Part shown: positions 19,216-27,755 of the stretch, in pieces
How positions within the stretch are numbered: position 1 is the stretch's first letter
Layout of the letters: every line of letters begins with the position of its first letter
Source: Capnocytophaga granulosa ATCC 51502
GTDB taxonomy: Bacteria; Bacteroidota; Bacteroidia; Flavobacteriales; Flavobacteriaceae
DNA: 64,000 bases
Direction of reading: 5' to 3'
Assembly (NCBI RefSeq): GCF_000411115.1
Contig: NZ_KE150242.1
Span: forward strand, 366,218-430,217
Made by a program: the position numbers and the translations under genes
The notes under the pieces: generated by a model
What the model saw: only the letters and a program-made list of their open reading frames with translations
What the model was told of the DNA's origin: nothing
Database searches by the model: none

Positions 19216-19986
19216 TCAAGGCTTGAAAATTTCAATGGCATTGGCTGTTGTTTGATTAATAATCTCATTTTCAGATACTTCGTATAGCTCAGAAAGTTTC
19301 TTTATGATATAGGTAAGGTAGCTACTTTCATTGCGTTTGCCACGGAAAGGTATGGGAGCCAAGTAGGGGGCATCGGTCTCTAAAACAATGTGTTCCAAAG
19401 CAATAGAACTAAGAAAGGTGTCTATTTTCCCATTCTTAAAGGTTACAATGCCTCCTATACCCAATTTCAATCCATAGGAAATAGCCTGTTCGGCCTGTTG
19501 TTGATTACCTGAAAAACAGTGAAATATGCCAAATAATTGCTCATCTTTTTCACCTTCAAGTACCTCGAAAACTTCCTCAAAGGCTTCTCTGCAATGGATC
19601 ACAATAGGGAGCTTATAGCTCTTGGCTATGCGAATCTGTTGGCGAAAGGCTTCTTTTTGAGCTTCTAAAAAGGTACTGTCCCAGTAGAGGTCTATACCGA
19701 TTTCACCAATAGCATAGAAAGTATTAGGGTAGGCTTGCATGAGAGCGATTACATGAGCAAGTTCTTTTTCCCAATCCGCTTTCACACTACAGGGGTGTAA
19801 ACCGTTCATAAGATACATCTGCTTAGGGTATGTTTTTTGCAAGCGAAACATGCGTTCGGTATAAGAGGAATCTATGGCAGGGAGGAAGAATTTTTCTACT
19901 CCGGCGTCCATGGCTCGCTGTATAACCTCCTTATAATCTGTATCAAACTGCTCTACATACAGATGGGTATGTGTGTCGATAATCAT
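19216..19986 (-). CDS. tatD: TatD family metal-dependent DNase
   Basis: A 256-residue amidohydrolase-fold hydrolase of the TatD/YcfH group (3'-5' DNase or D-aminoacyl-tRNA deacylase activities are known in the family). Metal ligands in order: THTHLY (H6, H8), GEIGIDLYWD (Glu), VIHCREAF (His), IFHCFSGN (His) and ETDAPYLAP (Asp). A -7-like TACCTTTG on the minus strand lies at 20013-20020, without a clear -33 box; it diverges from fbp. Confidence 0.92.
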   Translation of the reverse strand: MIIDTHTHLYVEQFDTDYKEVIQRAMDAGVEKFFLPAIDSSYTERMFRLQKTYPKQMYLMNGLHPCSVKADWEKELAHVIALMQAYPNTFYAIGEIGIDLYWDSTFLEAQKEAFRQQIRIAKSYKLPIVIHCREAFEEVFEVLEGEKDEQLFGIFHCFSGNQQQAEQAISYGLKLGIGGIVTFKNGKIDTFLSSIALEHIVLETDAPYLAPIPFRGKRNESSYLTYIIKKLSELYEVSENEIINQTTANAIEIFKP

Positions 19987-20129
19987 CTATAAAAATCATT
20001 TTTAAAGGATTGCAAAGGTAGTTATTTTGAAAAAACAGGAGTGTTAAATTTGTTATAATCTAAATAAATGACATGGTTGTATGGAAAAAAAATTGTAAAT
20101 TCGCAGTACTAAAATAAAGAGATATTAAC

Positions 20130-21143
20130 ATGAAAGAAGAAAAAAGTCTGCCCACCTTAGGGGAGTTTATCATTGAGAAACAGCGTGATTTTAAGTACTC
20201 CACAGGGGAATTATCACGACTTATTAGTTGTTTGCAAATTGCTTCCAAAATGGTCAATCGAGCCATTAACAAAGCAGGCATTGCCAATGTATTGGGTGCT
20301 GTAGGTAACCAAAATGTACAAGGGGAAGAACAACAGAAATTGGATGTTATTGCCAATGAGACCTTCATCAAGTCTCTTTCTCAGCGCGAGGTAGTTTGTG
20401 GTATTGCTTCAGAGGAAAACGATACTTTTATTGAAATCAAAAACGGAGAAAACTCTGAGTTAAGCAAGTATGTGGTGCTGATAGATCCACTCGATGGCTC
20501 GTCCAATATTGATGTGAATGTTTCCGTAGGTACTATTTTCTCTATCTACCGACGCATTACCCCAGAAGGTACCCCAGTGCAGTTGGAGGATTTCTTACAA
20601 AAAGGAGTGAACCAAGTTGCCGCAGGGTATATCGTATATGGTTCTTCCACTATGCTTGTCTATACCACAGGTAAGGGGGTAAATGGCTTTACCTTAGACC
20701 CCTCATTGGGTAGTTACTACCTCTCTCACCCCGATATGAAATTCCCTGAAAAAGGAAAAATATATTCTATCAACGAAGGGAACTATATAAAATTCCCTCA
20801 GGGTGTGAAGGATTATATTAAGTTCTGTCAAGAAGAAAAGGATGATCGTCCTTATACCTCTCGCTACATAGGTTCTTTGGTATCGGATTTCCATAGAAAT
20901 ATGATCAAAGGAGGTATCTATATGTATCCTTCTACCTCTCAGTCTCCTAATGGAAAGCTACGCTTGCTCTATGAGTGCAATCCTATGGCATTCCTTACAG
21001 AACAAGCAGGAGGAAAGGCCTCCAACGGCTTTCAGCGTATCTTGGAATTAGAGCCTACCGAGCTACACCAGCGTACACCTTTCTTCTGTGGTAGCAGTTC
21101 CATGGTAGATACGATAGAGGAGTTCATGCGCAAGGCTAAATAA
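20130..21143 (+). CDS. fbp: Class I fructose-1,6-bisphosphatase
   Basis: The gluconeogenic phosphatase, 337 residues, cytoplasmic. Metal-binding and active-site motifs: [10 protein letters not shown] (about 90), [22 protein letters not shown] at about 112-133, and the substrate-binding [31 protein letters not shown] near the C-terminus with the class I signature. It is a single gene ending at a strong bidirectional terminator shared with rsmI. A near-consensus TAAATTCG at 20096 may be its -7 box. Confidence 0.96.
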   Translation: MKEEKSLPTLGEFIIEKQRDFKYSTGELSRLISCLQIASKMVNRAINKAGIANVLGAVGNQNVQGEEQQKLDVIANETFIKSLSQREVVCGIASEENDTFIEIKNGENSELSKYVVLIDPLDGSSNIDVNVSVGTIFSIYRRITPEGTPVQLEDFLQKGVNQVAAGYIVYGSSTMLVYTTGKGVNGFTLDPSLGSYYLSHPDMKFPEKGKIYSINEGNYIKFPQGVKDYIKFCQEEKDDRPYTSRYIGSLVSDFHRNMIKGGIYMYPSTSQSPNGKLRLLYECNPMAFLTEQAGGKASNGFQRILELEPTELHQRTPFFCGSSSMVDTIEEFMRKAK

Positions 21144-21173
21144 TGAACGCATAATAGAAACACATTTGCTAAA

Positions 21174-21203
21174 AAGGGGGTAAGGCTGTAGGTCTTACCC
21201 CTT
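21174..21203 (+). terminator. Bidirectional terminator between fbp and rsmI
   Basis: AAGGGG(G)TAAG / CTTACCCCTT with a nine-base loop, followed by ATTTTGT on the plus strand and by a T5 run on the minus strand. It ends both convergent genes; the last two bases overlap the rsmI stop. Confidence 0.85.
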
Positions 21204-21879
21204 ATTTTGTGTCTTTCCCAGAGAGAATTAGAACAAACTCACCTTTGGGGTTTTGGCTTTGAAAATGGGCTAAAAGTTCCGCCAAGGTGCCCCTGAGCGT
21301 CTGCTCATGTATTTTGGTAAGCTCCCTGCTGATACTCGCCTTACGCTCAGCCCCGAAGAATTGGGTAAACTCTTCAAGGGTCTTTATGAGCTTGTGAGGA
21401 GAGACATAGAAAATCATCGTTCGGGTCTCTTCCATAAGATTTTTCAGGCGGGTTTGTCGCCCTTTTTTATCAGGAAGGAAGCCTTCGAAAACAAAACGAT
21501 CATTGGGCAATCCACTATTGACTAAGGCGGGTACAAAGGCTGTAGCCCCAGGGAGCGTTTCCACAGGGATACCTTCGGCAATACAAGCTCTGGAGAGCAA
21601 AAATCCTGGATCGGCAATGGCAGGGGTACCTGCATCACTGATAAGGGCGAGCTGCTGGCCGTCCTTGAGCTTTCTAAGGATTCCCTCAAGGGCTTGGTGT
21701 TCGTTGAACTTATGGTGTGCAAGCATGGGAGTGCTGATATGAAAGTGCTGGAGGAGCTTGCCACTGGTACGAGTATCTTCTGCCAAGATGAGATCAACCT
21801 GCTCAAGTACTTGCAAGGCTCTCAGGGTGATATCCTGCAAGTTACCAATAGGGGTAGGAATTAAGTAAAGTTTTCCCAT
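21202..21879 (-). CDS. rsmI: 16S rRNA C1402 2'-O-methyltransferase
   Basis: RsmI (225 residues), a tetrapyrrole-methylase-fold enzyme that 2'-O-methylates C1402 of 16S rRNA with SAM. The family motifs are present: LYLIPTPIGNLQDITLRA at the N-terminus, AEDTRTSGKLL (about 34-44), SDAGTPAIADPG (about 79-90) and LPGATAFVPALVNSGLP. The start ATG overlaps the stop of the upstream conserved gene by one base, indicating a two-gene operon. Confidence 0.95.
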   Translation of the reverse strand: MGKLYLIPTPIGNLQDITLRALQVLEQVDLILAEDTRTSGKLLQHFHISTPMLAHHKFNEHQALEGILRKLKDGQQLALISDAGTPAIADPGFLLSRACIAEGIPVETLPGATAFVPALVNSGLPNDRFVFEGFLPDKKGRQTRLKNLMEETRTMIFYVSPHKLIKTLEEFTQFFGAERKASISRELTKIHEQTLRGTLAELLAHFQSQNPKGEFVLILSGKDTK

Positions 21880-22484
21880 TATCCAAAACGTTTAGAAACA
21901 ATATAAAAGAACCGATCCTCGTATTCTTCCTTTCCTTGCCAATTATTGAAAGAAGGTTTCACCTTCTGAAGAATAAAAGCCCAACATTCGTCAGGGGTAT
22001 GTAGGTTATTAATCATGGCTATAGCCCTGTTATAGGCCTCTATATCTCCGTTGAAAAGATGGGTAACAAAGGCAATACGGTCATTCAGCCCTATCTGTAA
22101 TTGTTGGGAAGCTATACGGTCATTGAGAGTTTTAGGGGCCTCACTCTGTGCTTTAGGAGAGGAGGTTTTCTCTTCAAAGATAATCTCTTTTTCAGGAGCT
22201 TGAGAGCGAATTTCATCCCATGTATTGGTTGGTGTATTCACTTGGGCTTGCTTGGGGGCTATCTTTTCCTCTTTTATAGCAGAAGGAGGGGGAGTGGAGG
22301 GAGGTGTATAGGTGTTTTTCTTAAGTGCTTCAGGGTGATTCTTCTCTAAGAAATTAAAAACCAAAGCTCTTTCGTAGAGTTTTTGTAATTCTTTGACTAA
22401 GAGTTCAGAATTATCCAAGAAAGCAGGATTGGTAAGTATTTTTTGAGCGATTTTTACCATATCCATCTGAATTTCTTCTTTCAT
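21879..22484 (-). CDS. Conserved flavobacterial protein of unknown function
   Basis: A 201-residue soluble protein. The N-terminal helical segment (1-50) and the C-terminal helical domain (about 115-201, LNDRIASQQLQIGLNDRIAFVTHLFNGD...) are joined by a Pro/Lys/Glu-rich linker. I recognise this two-part architecture as widespread in Bacteroidota next to rsmI-type or other housekeeping genes, but no function is known to me. It is co-transcribed with rsmI. The 180 bases upstream contain the structured inverted repeat described separately, which could be part of its leader. Confidence 0.75.
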   Translation of the reverse strand: MKEEIQMDMVKIAQKILTNPAFLDNSELLVKELQKLYERALVFNFLEKNHPEALKKNTYTPPSTPPPSAIKEEKIAPKQAQVNTPTNTWDEIRSQAPEKEIIFEEKTSSPKAQSEAPKTLNDRIASQQLQIGLNDRIAFVTHLFNGDIEAYNRAIAMINNLHTPDECWAFILQKVKPSFNNWQGKEEYEDRFFYIVSKRFG

Positions 22485-22500
22485 AAAATAATGTTTTTTC

Positions 22501-22533
22501 TTGTGAAGCGTTCAAATATTTTTTGTATCTTTG
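22501..22533 (+). promoter_or_regulatory. Bacteroidota-type promoter for the 22.5-kb structured element
   Basis: TTG at 22501-22503, 22-base spacer, TATCTTTG at 22526-22533, on the plus strand. No protein-coding gene follows in this direction (the next genes are on the minus strand), so it most likely starts a short RNA. Its -7 box is part of a 12-bp terminal inverted repeat. Confidence 0.45.
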
Positions 22534-22537
22534 TCCT

Positions 22538-22657
22538 ATCGTTATAGTAGGGGCTTTCTAAAGGGCTTTTTCTCTCTAAGGAAAAGAGAACCAAAGGCTT
22601 GTGCTTTGTTAGAGCGGCGATAGAACACCCCTGATGTGAAACGAGGGACAAAGATAC
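22538..22657 (+). ncRNA. Candidate structured small RNA in an inverted-repeat element
   Basis: Between two perfect 12-bp inverted repeats (GTATCTTTGTCC at 22525-22536 and GGACAAAGATAC at 22646-22657) the sequence folds into nested pairs: TCGTT/AACGA (22539-22543 with 22640-22644), AGGGG/CCCCT (22549-22553 with 22628-22632) and TTCTA/TAGAA (22556-22560 with 22621-22625). The apex holds two small hairpins, TTCTCT/AGAGAA (22570-22590) and CAAAG/CTTTG (22592-22608). A promoter sits just upstream. The signal-recognition-particle GGAAGCAGC loop is absent; a 6S-type RNA or an mRNA leader read on the minus strand are alternatives. Confidence 0.38.
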
Positions 22658-22667
22658 GAATTTTACT

Positions 22668-23069
22668 CTAAAAATTAATTTTCTCCAAGATAAAAGACGG
22701 ACATTTTATAGGTTTGAAGGTGTTTTTATCTACAAAGACAAGGGTAGTATGCGCTTTGGAAAGGAGTTGTTGTTGCTCATTGAAGATTTCATACTCGAAA
22801 GTAATCTTGGAGGTAGGAGGTTCTTTCAGGGTGAGGGTAATGGAGAGGAGTTCGTCATAGAGGGCAGGTTTCTTGTAGTCAATATGTAGGGAGGCAACAG
22901 GTAGCATGATACCTTTCTCTTCCAGTTCCTTGTAGGAGATGCCTAAGCTGCGGAGCCACTCTACACGGGCAATTTCTAAATATTGTGGATATATACCATA
23001 ATATATAACCCCCATTTGGTCTGTTTCCCCATAGCGGGTACGTATTTGAAAAGTAAATGAATTGTTCAT
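22668..23069 (-). CDS. Acyl-CoA thioesterase, YbgC/4HBT family
   Basis: A 133-residue hot-dog-fold thioesterase. The 4HBT signature is TRYGETDQMGVIYYGIYPQYLEIARVEWLR (the catalytic Asp is in ETDQMGV, about residue 17). Members hydrolyse short or medium acyl-CoA or acyl-ACP thioesters in the cytosol; the substrate is not predictable. It is a single gene, transcribed divergently from dnaA. Confidence 0.88.
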   Translation of the reverse strand: MNNSFTFQIRTRYGETDQMGVIYYGIYPQYLEIARVEWLRSLGISYKELEEKGIMLPVASLHIDYKKPALYDELLSITLTLKEPPTSKITFEYEIFNEQQQLLSKAHTTLVFVDKNTFKPIKCPSFILEKINF

Positions 23070-23124
23070 GTTTTCTTATTTTAAATAGTTGATAATTAAT
23101 CAGATAATAATAATTTTCGGAAAA

Positions 23125-23170
23125 GGGCAAAAAAATTTTTTTATTCAAAAAAAAAGTTGCATTTTTGCCC
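23125..23170. repeat. Inverted repeat in the divergent thioesterase-dnaA intergenic region
   Basis: GGGCAAAAA (23125-23133) and TTTTTGCCC (23162-23170) form a 9-bp perfect inverted repeat around an A/T tract, midway between the two divergent starts. T-rich boxes ending in TTTG lie in both halves on both strands, so this may be a shared promoter or operator. No TTATNCACA DnaA box is present in 23070-23224. Confidence 0.3.
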
Positions 23171-23224
23171 AATGATTTTACCCCTCATTTTTAAAACGCA
23201 AATATATAAAATTTCTTATAACTA

Positions 23225-24661
23225 ATGAATACCGATGTACGGAATATTTGGGAAAATTGTTTGTCCTTTATAAAGGATAACATATCCAAGGATGTATTTG
23301 ATGTTTGGTTTAAGCCCATAGAGCCTGTGGAGCTGACCGATGATAATACCTTGGTGATTATGGTGCCTAGCATGTTCTTCATGGAATGGCTGGAGGATCA
23401 TTATATCAACCTAATTTGGAGTGCCTTAACTAAGGAGTTAGGCTCTCGCCCCAAGCTCATCTATAATATTAAGATGGAGAACAATCCTAATAAGACTGAG
23501 CAGGCAACAGAGCAACTTCCAAGCTCCAACCGTAAGGCAACTAGTATGGAGGTATTGGGGTACAAACAAAAACCTCAACAAGCATATAACCCTTATATAG
23601 TACCAGGGCTGGTAGAGATAGAGGAAGTAAAAGTGGATTCTCAGCTGAATCCAAATAAGAACTTTGATACCTTTATTGAGGGAGAAAGTAACCGATTGGC
23701 ACGCTCAGCTGGTAAGGCGATCACTGAAAGACCTGGAGGTACTTCCTTCAATCCGCTGTTTATATTCGGAGGAGTAGGGCTTGGGAAAACCCACTTGGCT
23801 CATGCCATTGGCAATGAGATCCAAGAGAAGCATCCTAAAAAGAAAATTTTATATATTGAGGCTGAGGATTTTACCAAACAATATGCAGTAGCTGCAAAAA
23901 ATAACAACCGTACCGATTTTATTCATTTTTATCAACAGATAGATGTTCTTATCATAGATAACGTACAGTTCTTTGCTTCCAAACAAGGAACTCAGGATGT
24001 TTTCTTCCAAATATTTAACCACTTACATCAGAATGGGAAGCAGTTGATCTTGACTTCTGATAAGGCCCCTGTGGATATACAGGATGTAGAACAGCGCCTA
24101 CTCTCTCGCTTTAAGTGGGGACTATCAGCAGAACTACAAGCCCCCGACTACCAGATGCGCAGACGTATCCTCAAGGCAATTCTCTACCGTGATGGAGTGG
24201 AAATGACCGATGAGATAGTGGATTATATAGCTCAGAATGTAAAGACCAATATCCGAGAATTAGAGGGGGTCAATACCTCCTTAGTAGCAGAAGCACTCTT
24301 CAACAAGAAGGAAATTACCCTTGATTTGGCTAAGAAAGCGGTAGATAAGATTGTAAAGAATATCAAGAAGGAAGTAACAGTGGAGTATATCCAAGAGATT
24401 GTTTCAGAATACTTCCAGCTTACAGTAGAGGAATTGCAATCCAAGACTAGAAAGAGACATGTAGTGCAGGCACGCCAGTTGGCTATGTTCTTTGCTAAAA
24501 AATATACTAAACTCTCTTTGGCTAACATAGGAAAACTCATAGGAAAGCGTGATCATGCTACAGTACTTCACGCCTGTAAGACGGTAGATAATCTTAATGA
24601 GACCGATAAGCAGTTTAGAAAGTTCTTCACTGATCTGACGACAAAGATAAATAACCGATAA
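23225..24661 (+). CDS. dnaA: Chromosomal replication initiator protein DnaA
   Basis: The AAA+ initiator that opens oriC (478 residues). Domain I (1-90) starts with VRNIWENCLSFIKDN; a variable linker follows; the AAA+ domain has Walker A GGVGLGKTH (about 181-189) and a Walker B written LIIDNVQFF (about 241-249), where the second Asp usual in DnaA is Asn; sensor regions follow. The C-terminal DNA-binding domain has the IGKRDHATVLHACKTV signature. It is a single gene ended by a strong hairpin terminator. No origin repeats are visible next to it. Confidence 0.97.
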   Translation: MNTDVRNIWENCLSFIKDNISKDVFDVWFKPIEPVELTDDNTLVIMVPSMFFMEWLEDHYINLIWSALTKELGSRPKLIYNIKMENNPNKTEQATEQLPSSNRKATSMEVLGYKQKPQQAYNPYIVPGLVEIEEVKVDSQLNPNKNFDTFIEGESNRLARSAGKAITERPGGTSFNPLFIFGGVGLGKTHLAHAIGNEIQEKHPKKKILYIEAEDFTKQYAVAAKNNNRTDFIHFYQQIDVLIIDNVQFFASKQGTQDVFFQIFNHLHQNGKQLILTSDKAPVDIQDVEQRLLSRFKWGLSAELQAPDYQMRRRILKAILYRDGVEMTDEIVDYIAQNVKTNIRELEGVNTSLVAEALFNKKEITLDLAKKAVDKIVKNIKKEVTVEYIQEIVSEYFQLTVEELQSKTRKRHVVQARQLAMFFAKKYTKLSLANIGKLIGKRDHATVLHACKTVDNLNETDKQFRKFFTDLTTKINNR

Positions 24662-24663
24662 AT

Positions 24664-24696
24664 AAAAAAGCTATCCAAATCAAGGATAGCTTTTTT
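24664..24696 (+). terminator. Bidirectional terminator between dnaA and the HU/SPOR gene
   Basis: AAAAAAGCTATCC / GGATAGCTTTTTT, 13 bp perfect with a 7-base loop. It starts three bases after the dnaA stop and serves both convergent genes. Confidence 0.92.
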
Positions 24697-24713
24697 ATTT
24701 TATTGGGTTAGGA

Positions 24714-25919
24714 TTATTTAGCGGGAGGATATACCCAAGTGCTTAATCCTTTACCCTTTATCTCAGGCATATAACTTTCAGCTTGTGAGCGAGAACTGAA
24801 ACTTTTGTAGGCAACTAAGTAATAACCTTTTTCGTTTTGTCCTACCATAGTGGCACTACTATATCCATCTCTTTTAAGTTGCTTGATGCGATTGCGAGCA
24901 TTGGCTTCGGAACTGAAAGCTCCTGCAATCAAGAAGAAGTTTCCGCTTGAGGCCTTTGTACCTGTATCTCTAGTCGTGCTACTGCCACTGCTTGTATTGT
25001 TTGAAGTGCTTGCTGTATTTTGTTTCTCAGCTTCCTTGGCAGCCTTTTCAGCTTCCTTAGCAGCAAGAGCAGCTTGTTTTTCAGCTTCTTTGGCTGCAAG
25101 AGCAGCTTCTTTTTCGGCTCGTTTCTTCTCTTCGTTGCGTTTTTTTACCAAAGCAGGGTCTTTGGTAACTTGTATAGCAGTAGCTGTTAGCTGTACATCA
25201 GGGACATAGGTAGCTTTAGCTACTTCTTCATTGACAAGCTCCTCTACCTTGGCAGGGTCGGCTTGTACTTCCACTACGGCAGGGTTTTCTTGGTTATTGA
25301 GGAAAGAATAGATAGCAAACCCAATAGCAGAAAGACCTACGATAGCCACAGCCGCATATTTTATAGGGAGAGGCATTTTGGGTTTAGGTTTCCCAGCTGC
25401 CGCCTCTTCAGGGGTCACACTGGGATTTTCTACCAATCCAGGCTTGTTATTCTGGTCATTACCATATATAGGATTAGCAATTTCCACCCCTGTCTCACTC
25501 TTATTGATTTCTTTAGCAGCCACATTGGACATACCAAAAGAATCAGTAAGGTAGTTTTCTTTTGACAAAGAAGTGAAAATCACATTGTTATCAGTTCCTT
25601 TAGTGAACTTCCCTATATTGGCAAGTCTTATTTCCTTTCCTAAACTAAGATCTTGTTTCCAAGTGGTAACTACGGACTTGATATATCCTTGAGCCTCCTC
25701 ATATGAGGAGCGCTCCACTTCAGAAATATGCTTGGCAAGCAATCCATCATTATAAGTAAGGCGAGCATTGAAAGTCAATTCTTTTTGTGGAGGGGAAAAA
25801 GATTTGTCAGCGGCCAATTCTGCTGCCTTCCTGTTGGAAACGAAAGCTCCAAACTCAGGAATGATCACACACTGGTGCTTGAATAACAAATCCTCTATAT
25901 AAGTATCTAAATTTTTCAT
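24714..25919 (-). CDS. HU-like/SPOR-domain membrane protein
   Basis: A 401-residue protein with three parts. Residues 1-130 match the HU/CCDC81-type domain found in Bacteroidota envelope proteins (DTYIEDLLFKHQCVIIPEFGAFV; then a second unit to about 130). A single transmembrane helix is at about 183-203 (PIKYAAVAIVGLSAIGFAI). The periplasmic stretch 255-300 is a coiled coil of repeated AAKEAEK heptads, then a Ser/Thr linker and a C-terminal SPOR domain (about 325-401), which in other bacteria binds denuded peptidoglycan. It may tie the nucleoid or cytoplasm to the septal wall; this is inference. Single gene. Confidence 0.85.
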   Translation of the reverse strand: MKNLDTYIEDLLFKHQCVIIPEFGAFVSNRKAAELAADKSFSPPQKELTFNARLTYNDGLLAKHISEVERSSYEEAQGYIKSVVTTWKQDLSLGKEIRLANIGKFTKGTDNNVIFTSLSKENYLTDSFGMSNVAAKEINKSETGVEIANPIYGNDQNNKPGLVENPSVTPEEAAAGKPKPKMPLPIKYAAVAIVGLSAIGFAIYSFLNNQENPAVVEVQADPAKVEELVNEEVAKATYVPDVQLTATAIQVTKDPALVKKRNEEKKRAEKEAALAAKEAEKQAALAAKEAEKAAKEAEKQNTASTSNNTSSGSSTTRDTGTKASSGNFFLIAGAFSSEANARNRIKQLKRDGYSSATMVGQNEKGYYLVAYKSFSSRSQAESYMPEIKGKGLSTWVYPPAK

Positions 25920-26051
25920 ATGTCAATATTATAAAGTCATAGATTTTTTCGGCACAAAAGTACACATTTTTCATTATACATAAAAGAAAAAAAGAGTACT
26001 TGTTAATAAAAAAAATGTTTTTCTACCAAATTTGGGTTTAATTAGTATTTT

Positions 26052-26699
26052 TTAAGGACTCAGGCGCTCTATTTTCCAATCATAATCTTCTTGTAGTGTA
26101 TACCGGATACGGTCATGGAGTCGGTTAGGGCGTCCTTGCCAAAACTCTAAAGAGACAGGGCGTACGAGAAAACCTCCCCAATGAGCAGGGCGCTGTAGGG
26201 GCTTGCCTTCCATTTCCTGTTCTAGAGCAGAGAGTTGTTCCTGTAGGTACTCCCTTGAGGGTACCACTTGGCTCTGCTCAGATACTATAGAACCCAACTG
26301 GCTACCACGAGGGCGTGATAGGAAATAACCATCGGAGAGATTGGCCGCGAGCTTCTCAGCGGTTCCTTTGATGATGATTTGTCGTTCCAATGCAGGCCAA
26401 AAGAAGGATAGACAGATATTGGGGTGAACTTCTATGGCTTTTCCTTTCTCACTATTATAATTGGTATAGAAGATAAATCCCTCATCGGTAAATTTCTTGA
26501 GTAGTACCACTCGAGTTTTTGGGAAACCGTCTAGCCCAATGGTGGCTACAGACATAGCATTAGGCTCTTGTACGGTACCTGATTGCTGAGCTTGTAGAAA
26601 CCATTGTTGAAATTGTTCCATAGGATTCTCTCTGAGGTCTTTTTCCAAGAGTGCTCCCAAGGAATAGACAAGCCTTAAATCACTTAAATCTTTTTCCAT
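26052..26699 (-). CDS. pdxH: Pyridoxamine 5'-phosphate oxidase
   Basis: FMN-dependent oxidase (215 residues) making pyridoxal 5'-phosphate from pyridoxine or pyridoxamine phosphate. Typical segments are RVVLLKKFTDEGFIFYTNYNSEKG (FMN binding), SRPRGSQLGSIVSEQSQVV and the C-terminal LEFWQGRPNRLHDR with a final RLSP. It is separated by two bases from the upstream DUF3108 gene, so co-transcribed. Confidence 0.96.
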   Translation of the reverse strand: MEKDLSDLRLVYSLGALLEKDLRENPMEQFQQWFLQAQQSGTVQEPNAMSVATIGLDGFPKTRVVLLKKFTDEGFIFYTNYNSEKGKAIEVHPNICLSFFWPALERQIIIKGTAEKLAANLSDGYFLSRPRGSQLGSIVSEQSQVVPSREYLQEQLSALEQEMEGKPLQRPAHWGGFLVRPVSLEFWQGRPNRLHDRIRYTLQEDYDWKIERLSP

Positions 26700-26701
26700 A
26701 G

Positions 26702-27478
26702 TTATTTTTTTAATGTAGTTGGGTGCTTTAGTCCATTAAAGCTAATAATTTCACCTACCAAAGACCCTACCCTAAGGCTAGCCTTTATCTTGACGGGAAT
26801 CTTATTTTGGTCATCACTAATCCATAGAGTGAGACTTTCTTGTTCTTTAAATACACGTCCATCTTGAACTAAAGGTCTGAAAATAAGTGTGTTAATATCT
26901 CCTAGTGGTGTATTTACTTTTTCTCGTCCTAAGAACTTGAGTCGAAATCGGTATACTTCATCGTCATCGAAAATCATATCCATGCTCACTTCATCATTCT
27001 TATTCAGGGAGTTCATCTTAGGATTATTACGCAGGTAGTATAGAGTAGAGATAACATCTTTTATATCAGGTTGTATAGGCATATTTTTCTCTTCATTATT
27101 CTCCAAATTCTTGATACGTAGGTTGTTAGTGTCAAAATTGAAAAAGAAATTCAGCTTCTTGGTATAGCCTCCCTCATAGATATCACGATTAAAAAAGTAG
27201 GGTTTCCCTGTATTTTTGTCAAAATAGCTTTCATAAGTGTCATCAACCTTGAAAAATAATTTGGCTAATCCTGTAGTTTCTCCTTTCCCTAAAGCGTGAT
27301 AGACTGTTTTACCCTCATATACCTTGTTTTTCAATAGGAGAGAGGCATAGCTTGCATTGAAAACGCCATAACGTACACGAAACTTTATATATTCTCCATC
27401 TTGAAAAGCACTGTCATTCTGTGAAAAACAAGGGGAAAATACTAAAAAAGAGGCAAGGAGCAAAAATTTTTTTATCAT
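26702..27478 (-). CDS. DUF3108 domain exported protein
   Basis: A 258-residue protein with a cleavable signal peptide (1-19, ending CFSQ). The remaining beta-rich body matches DUF3108 proteins of Bacteroidota, with the motifs GEYIKFRVRYGVFNASYASL, DDTYESYFDKNTGKPYFFNRDIYEGGY and LTLWISDDQNKIPVKIKASLRVGSLVGEI. Such proteins are periplasmic or outer-membrane-linked and of unknown role. It is the first gene of a pair with pdxH; a TATATTTG -7 box lies about 30 bases upstream on the minus strand with a TTG 24 bases before it. Confidence 0.82.
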   Translation of the reverse strand: MIKKFLLLASFLVFSPCFSQNDSAFQDGEYIKFRVRYGVFNASYASLLLKNKVYEGKTVYHALGKGETTGLAKLFFKVDDTYESYFDKNTGKPYFFNRDIYEGGYTKKLNFFFNFDTNNLRIKNLENNEEKNMPIQPDIKDVISTLYYLRNNPKMNSLNKNDEVSMDMIFDDDEVYRFRLKFLGREKVNTPLGDINTLIFRPLVQDGRVFKEQESLTLWISDDQNKIPVKIKASLRVGSLVGEIISFNGLKHPTTLKK

Positions 27479-27707
27479 ATAAATTTATTTAGTTCTAAAT
27501 GCGCAACAAATATAGTGTATTTTTTTAATGATGATACCCAACAAAACGCAAAATTATATGTATTCTCTTTATAGAATACTTTAATAATCTGATTTACAAT
27601 GATTTATTATTCTATTTTTATCTGTGAAAATTTTCAAAAAGTCTGTTTATAACCTTTGAGTACAAGAAGAATGCCATTTTTTGGATAAGTAATTTTTTTC
27701 TACAAAA

Positions 27708-27738
27708 TTGGCAAATAGTGAAAAAAGATGTATTTTTG
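27708..27738 (+). promoter_or_regulatory. Promoter of the YD-repeat lipoprotein-metF operon
   Basis: TTG (27708-27710), 20-base spacer, TATTTTTG (27731-27738): a near-perfect Bacteroidota promoter. It ends 17 bases before the ATG of the lipoprotein gene. The TTG that could be read as an alternative start codon is in fact this -33 box. Confidence 0.75.
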
Positions 27739-27755
27739 CAGAAAATTTAACCGAT

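Noticed and set aside
22538..22657. SRP (4.5S) RNA
   Set aside because: The conserved GGAAG...AGCAG tetraloop region is absent from both strands.
23070..23224. Replication origin next to dnaA
   Set aside because: No TTATNCACA-type DnaA boxes were seen; the region is only A/T-rich with an inverted repeat.
27708..27755. TTG start of the YD-repeat lipoprotein
   Set aside because: The TTG is the -33 box of the promoter, and the ATG at 27756 starts a proper lipoprotein signal peptide.
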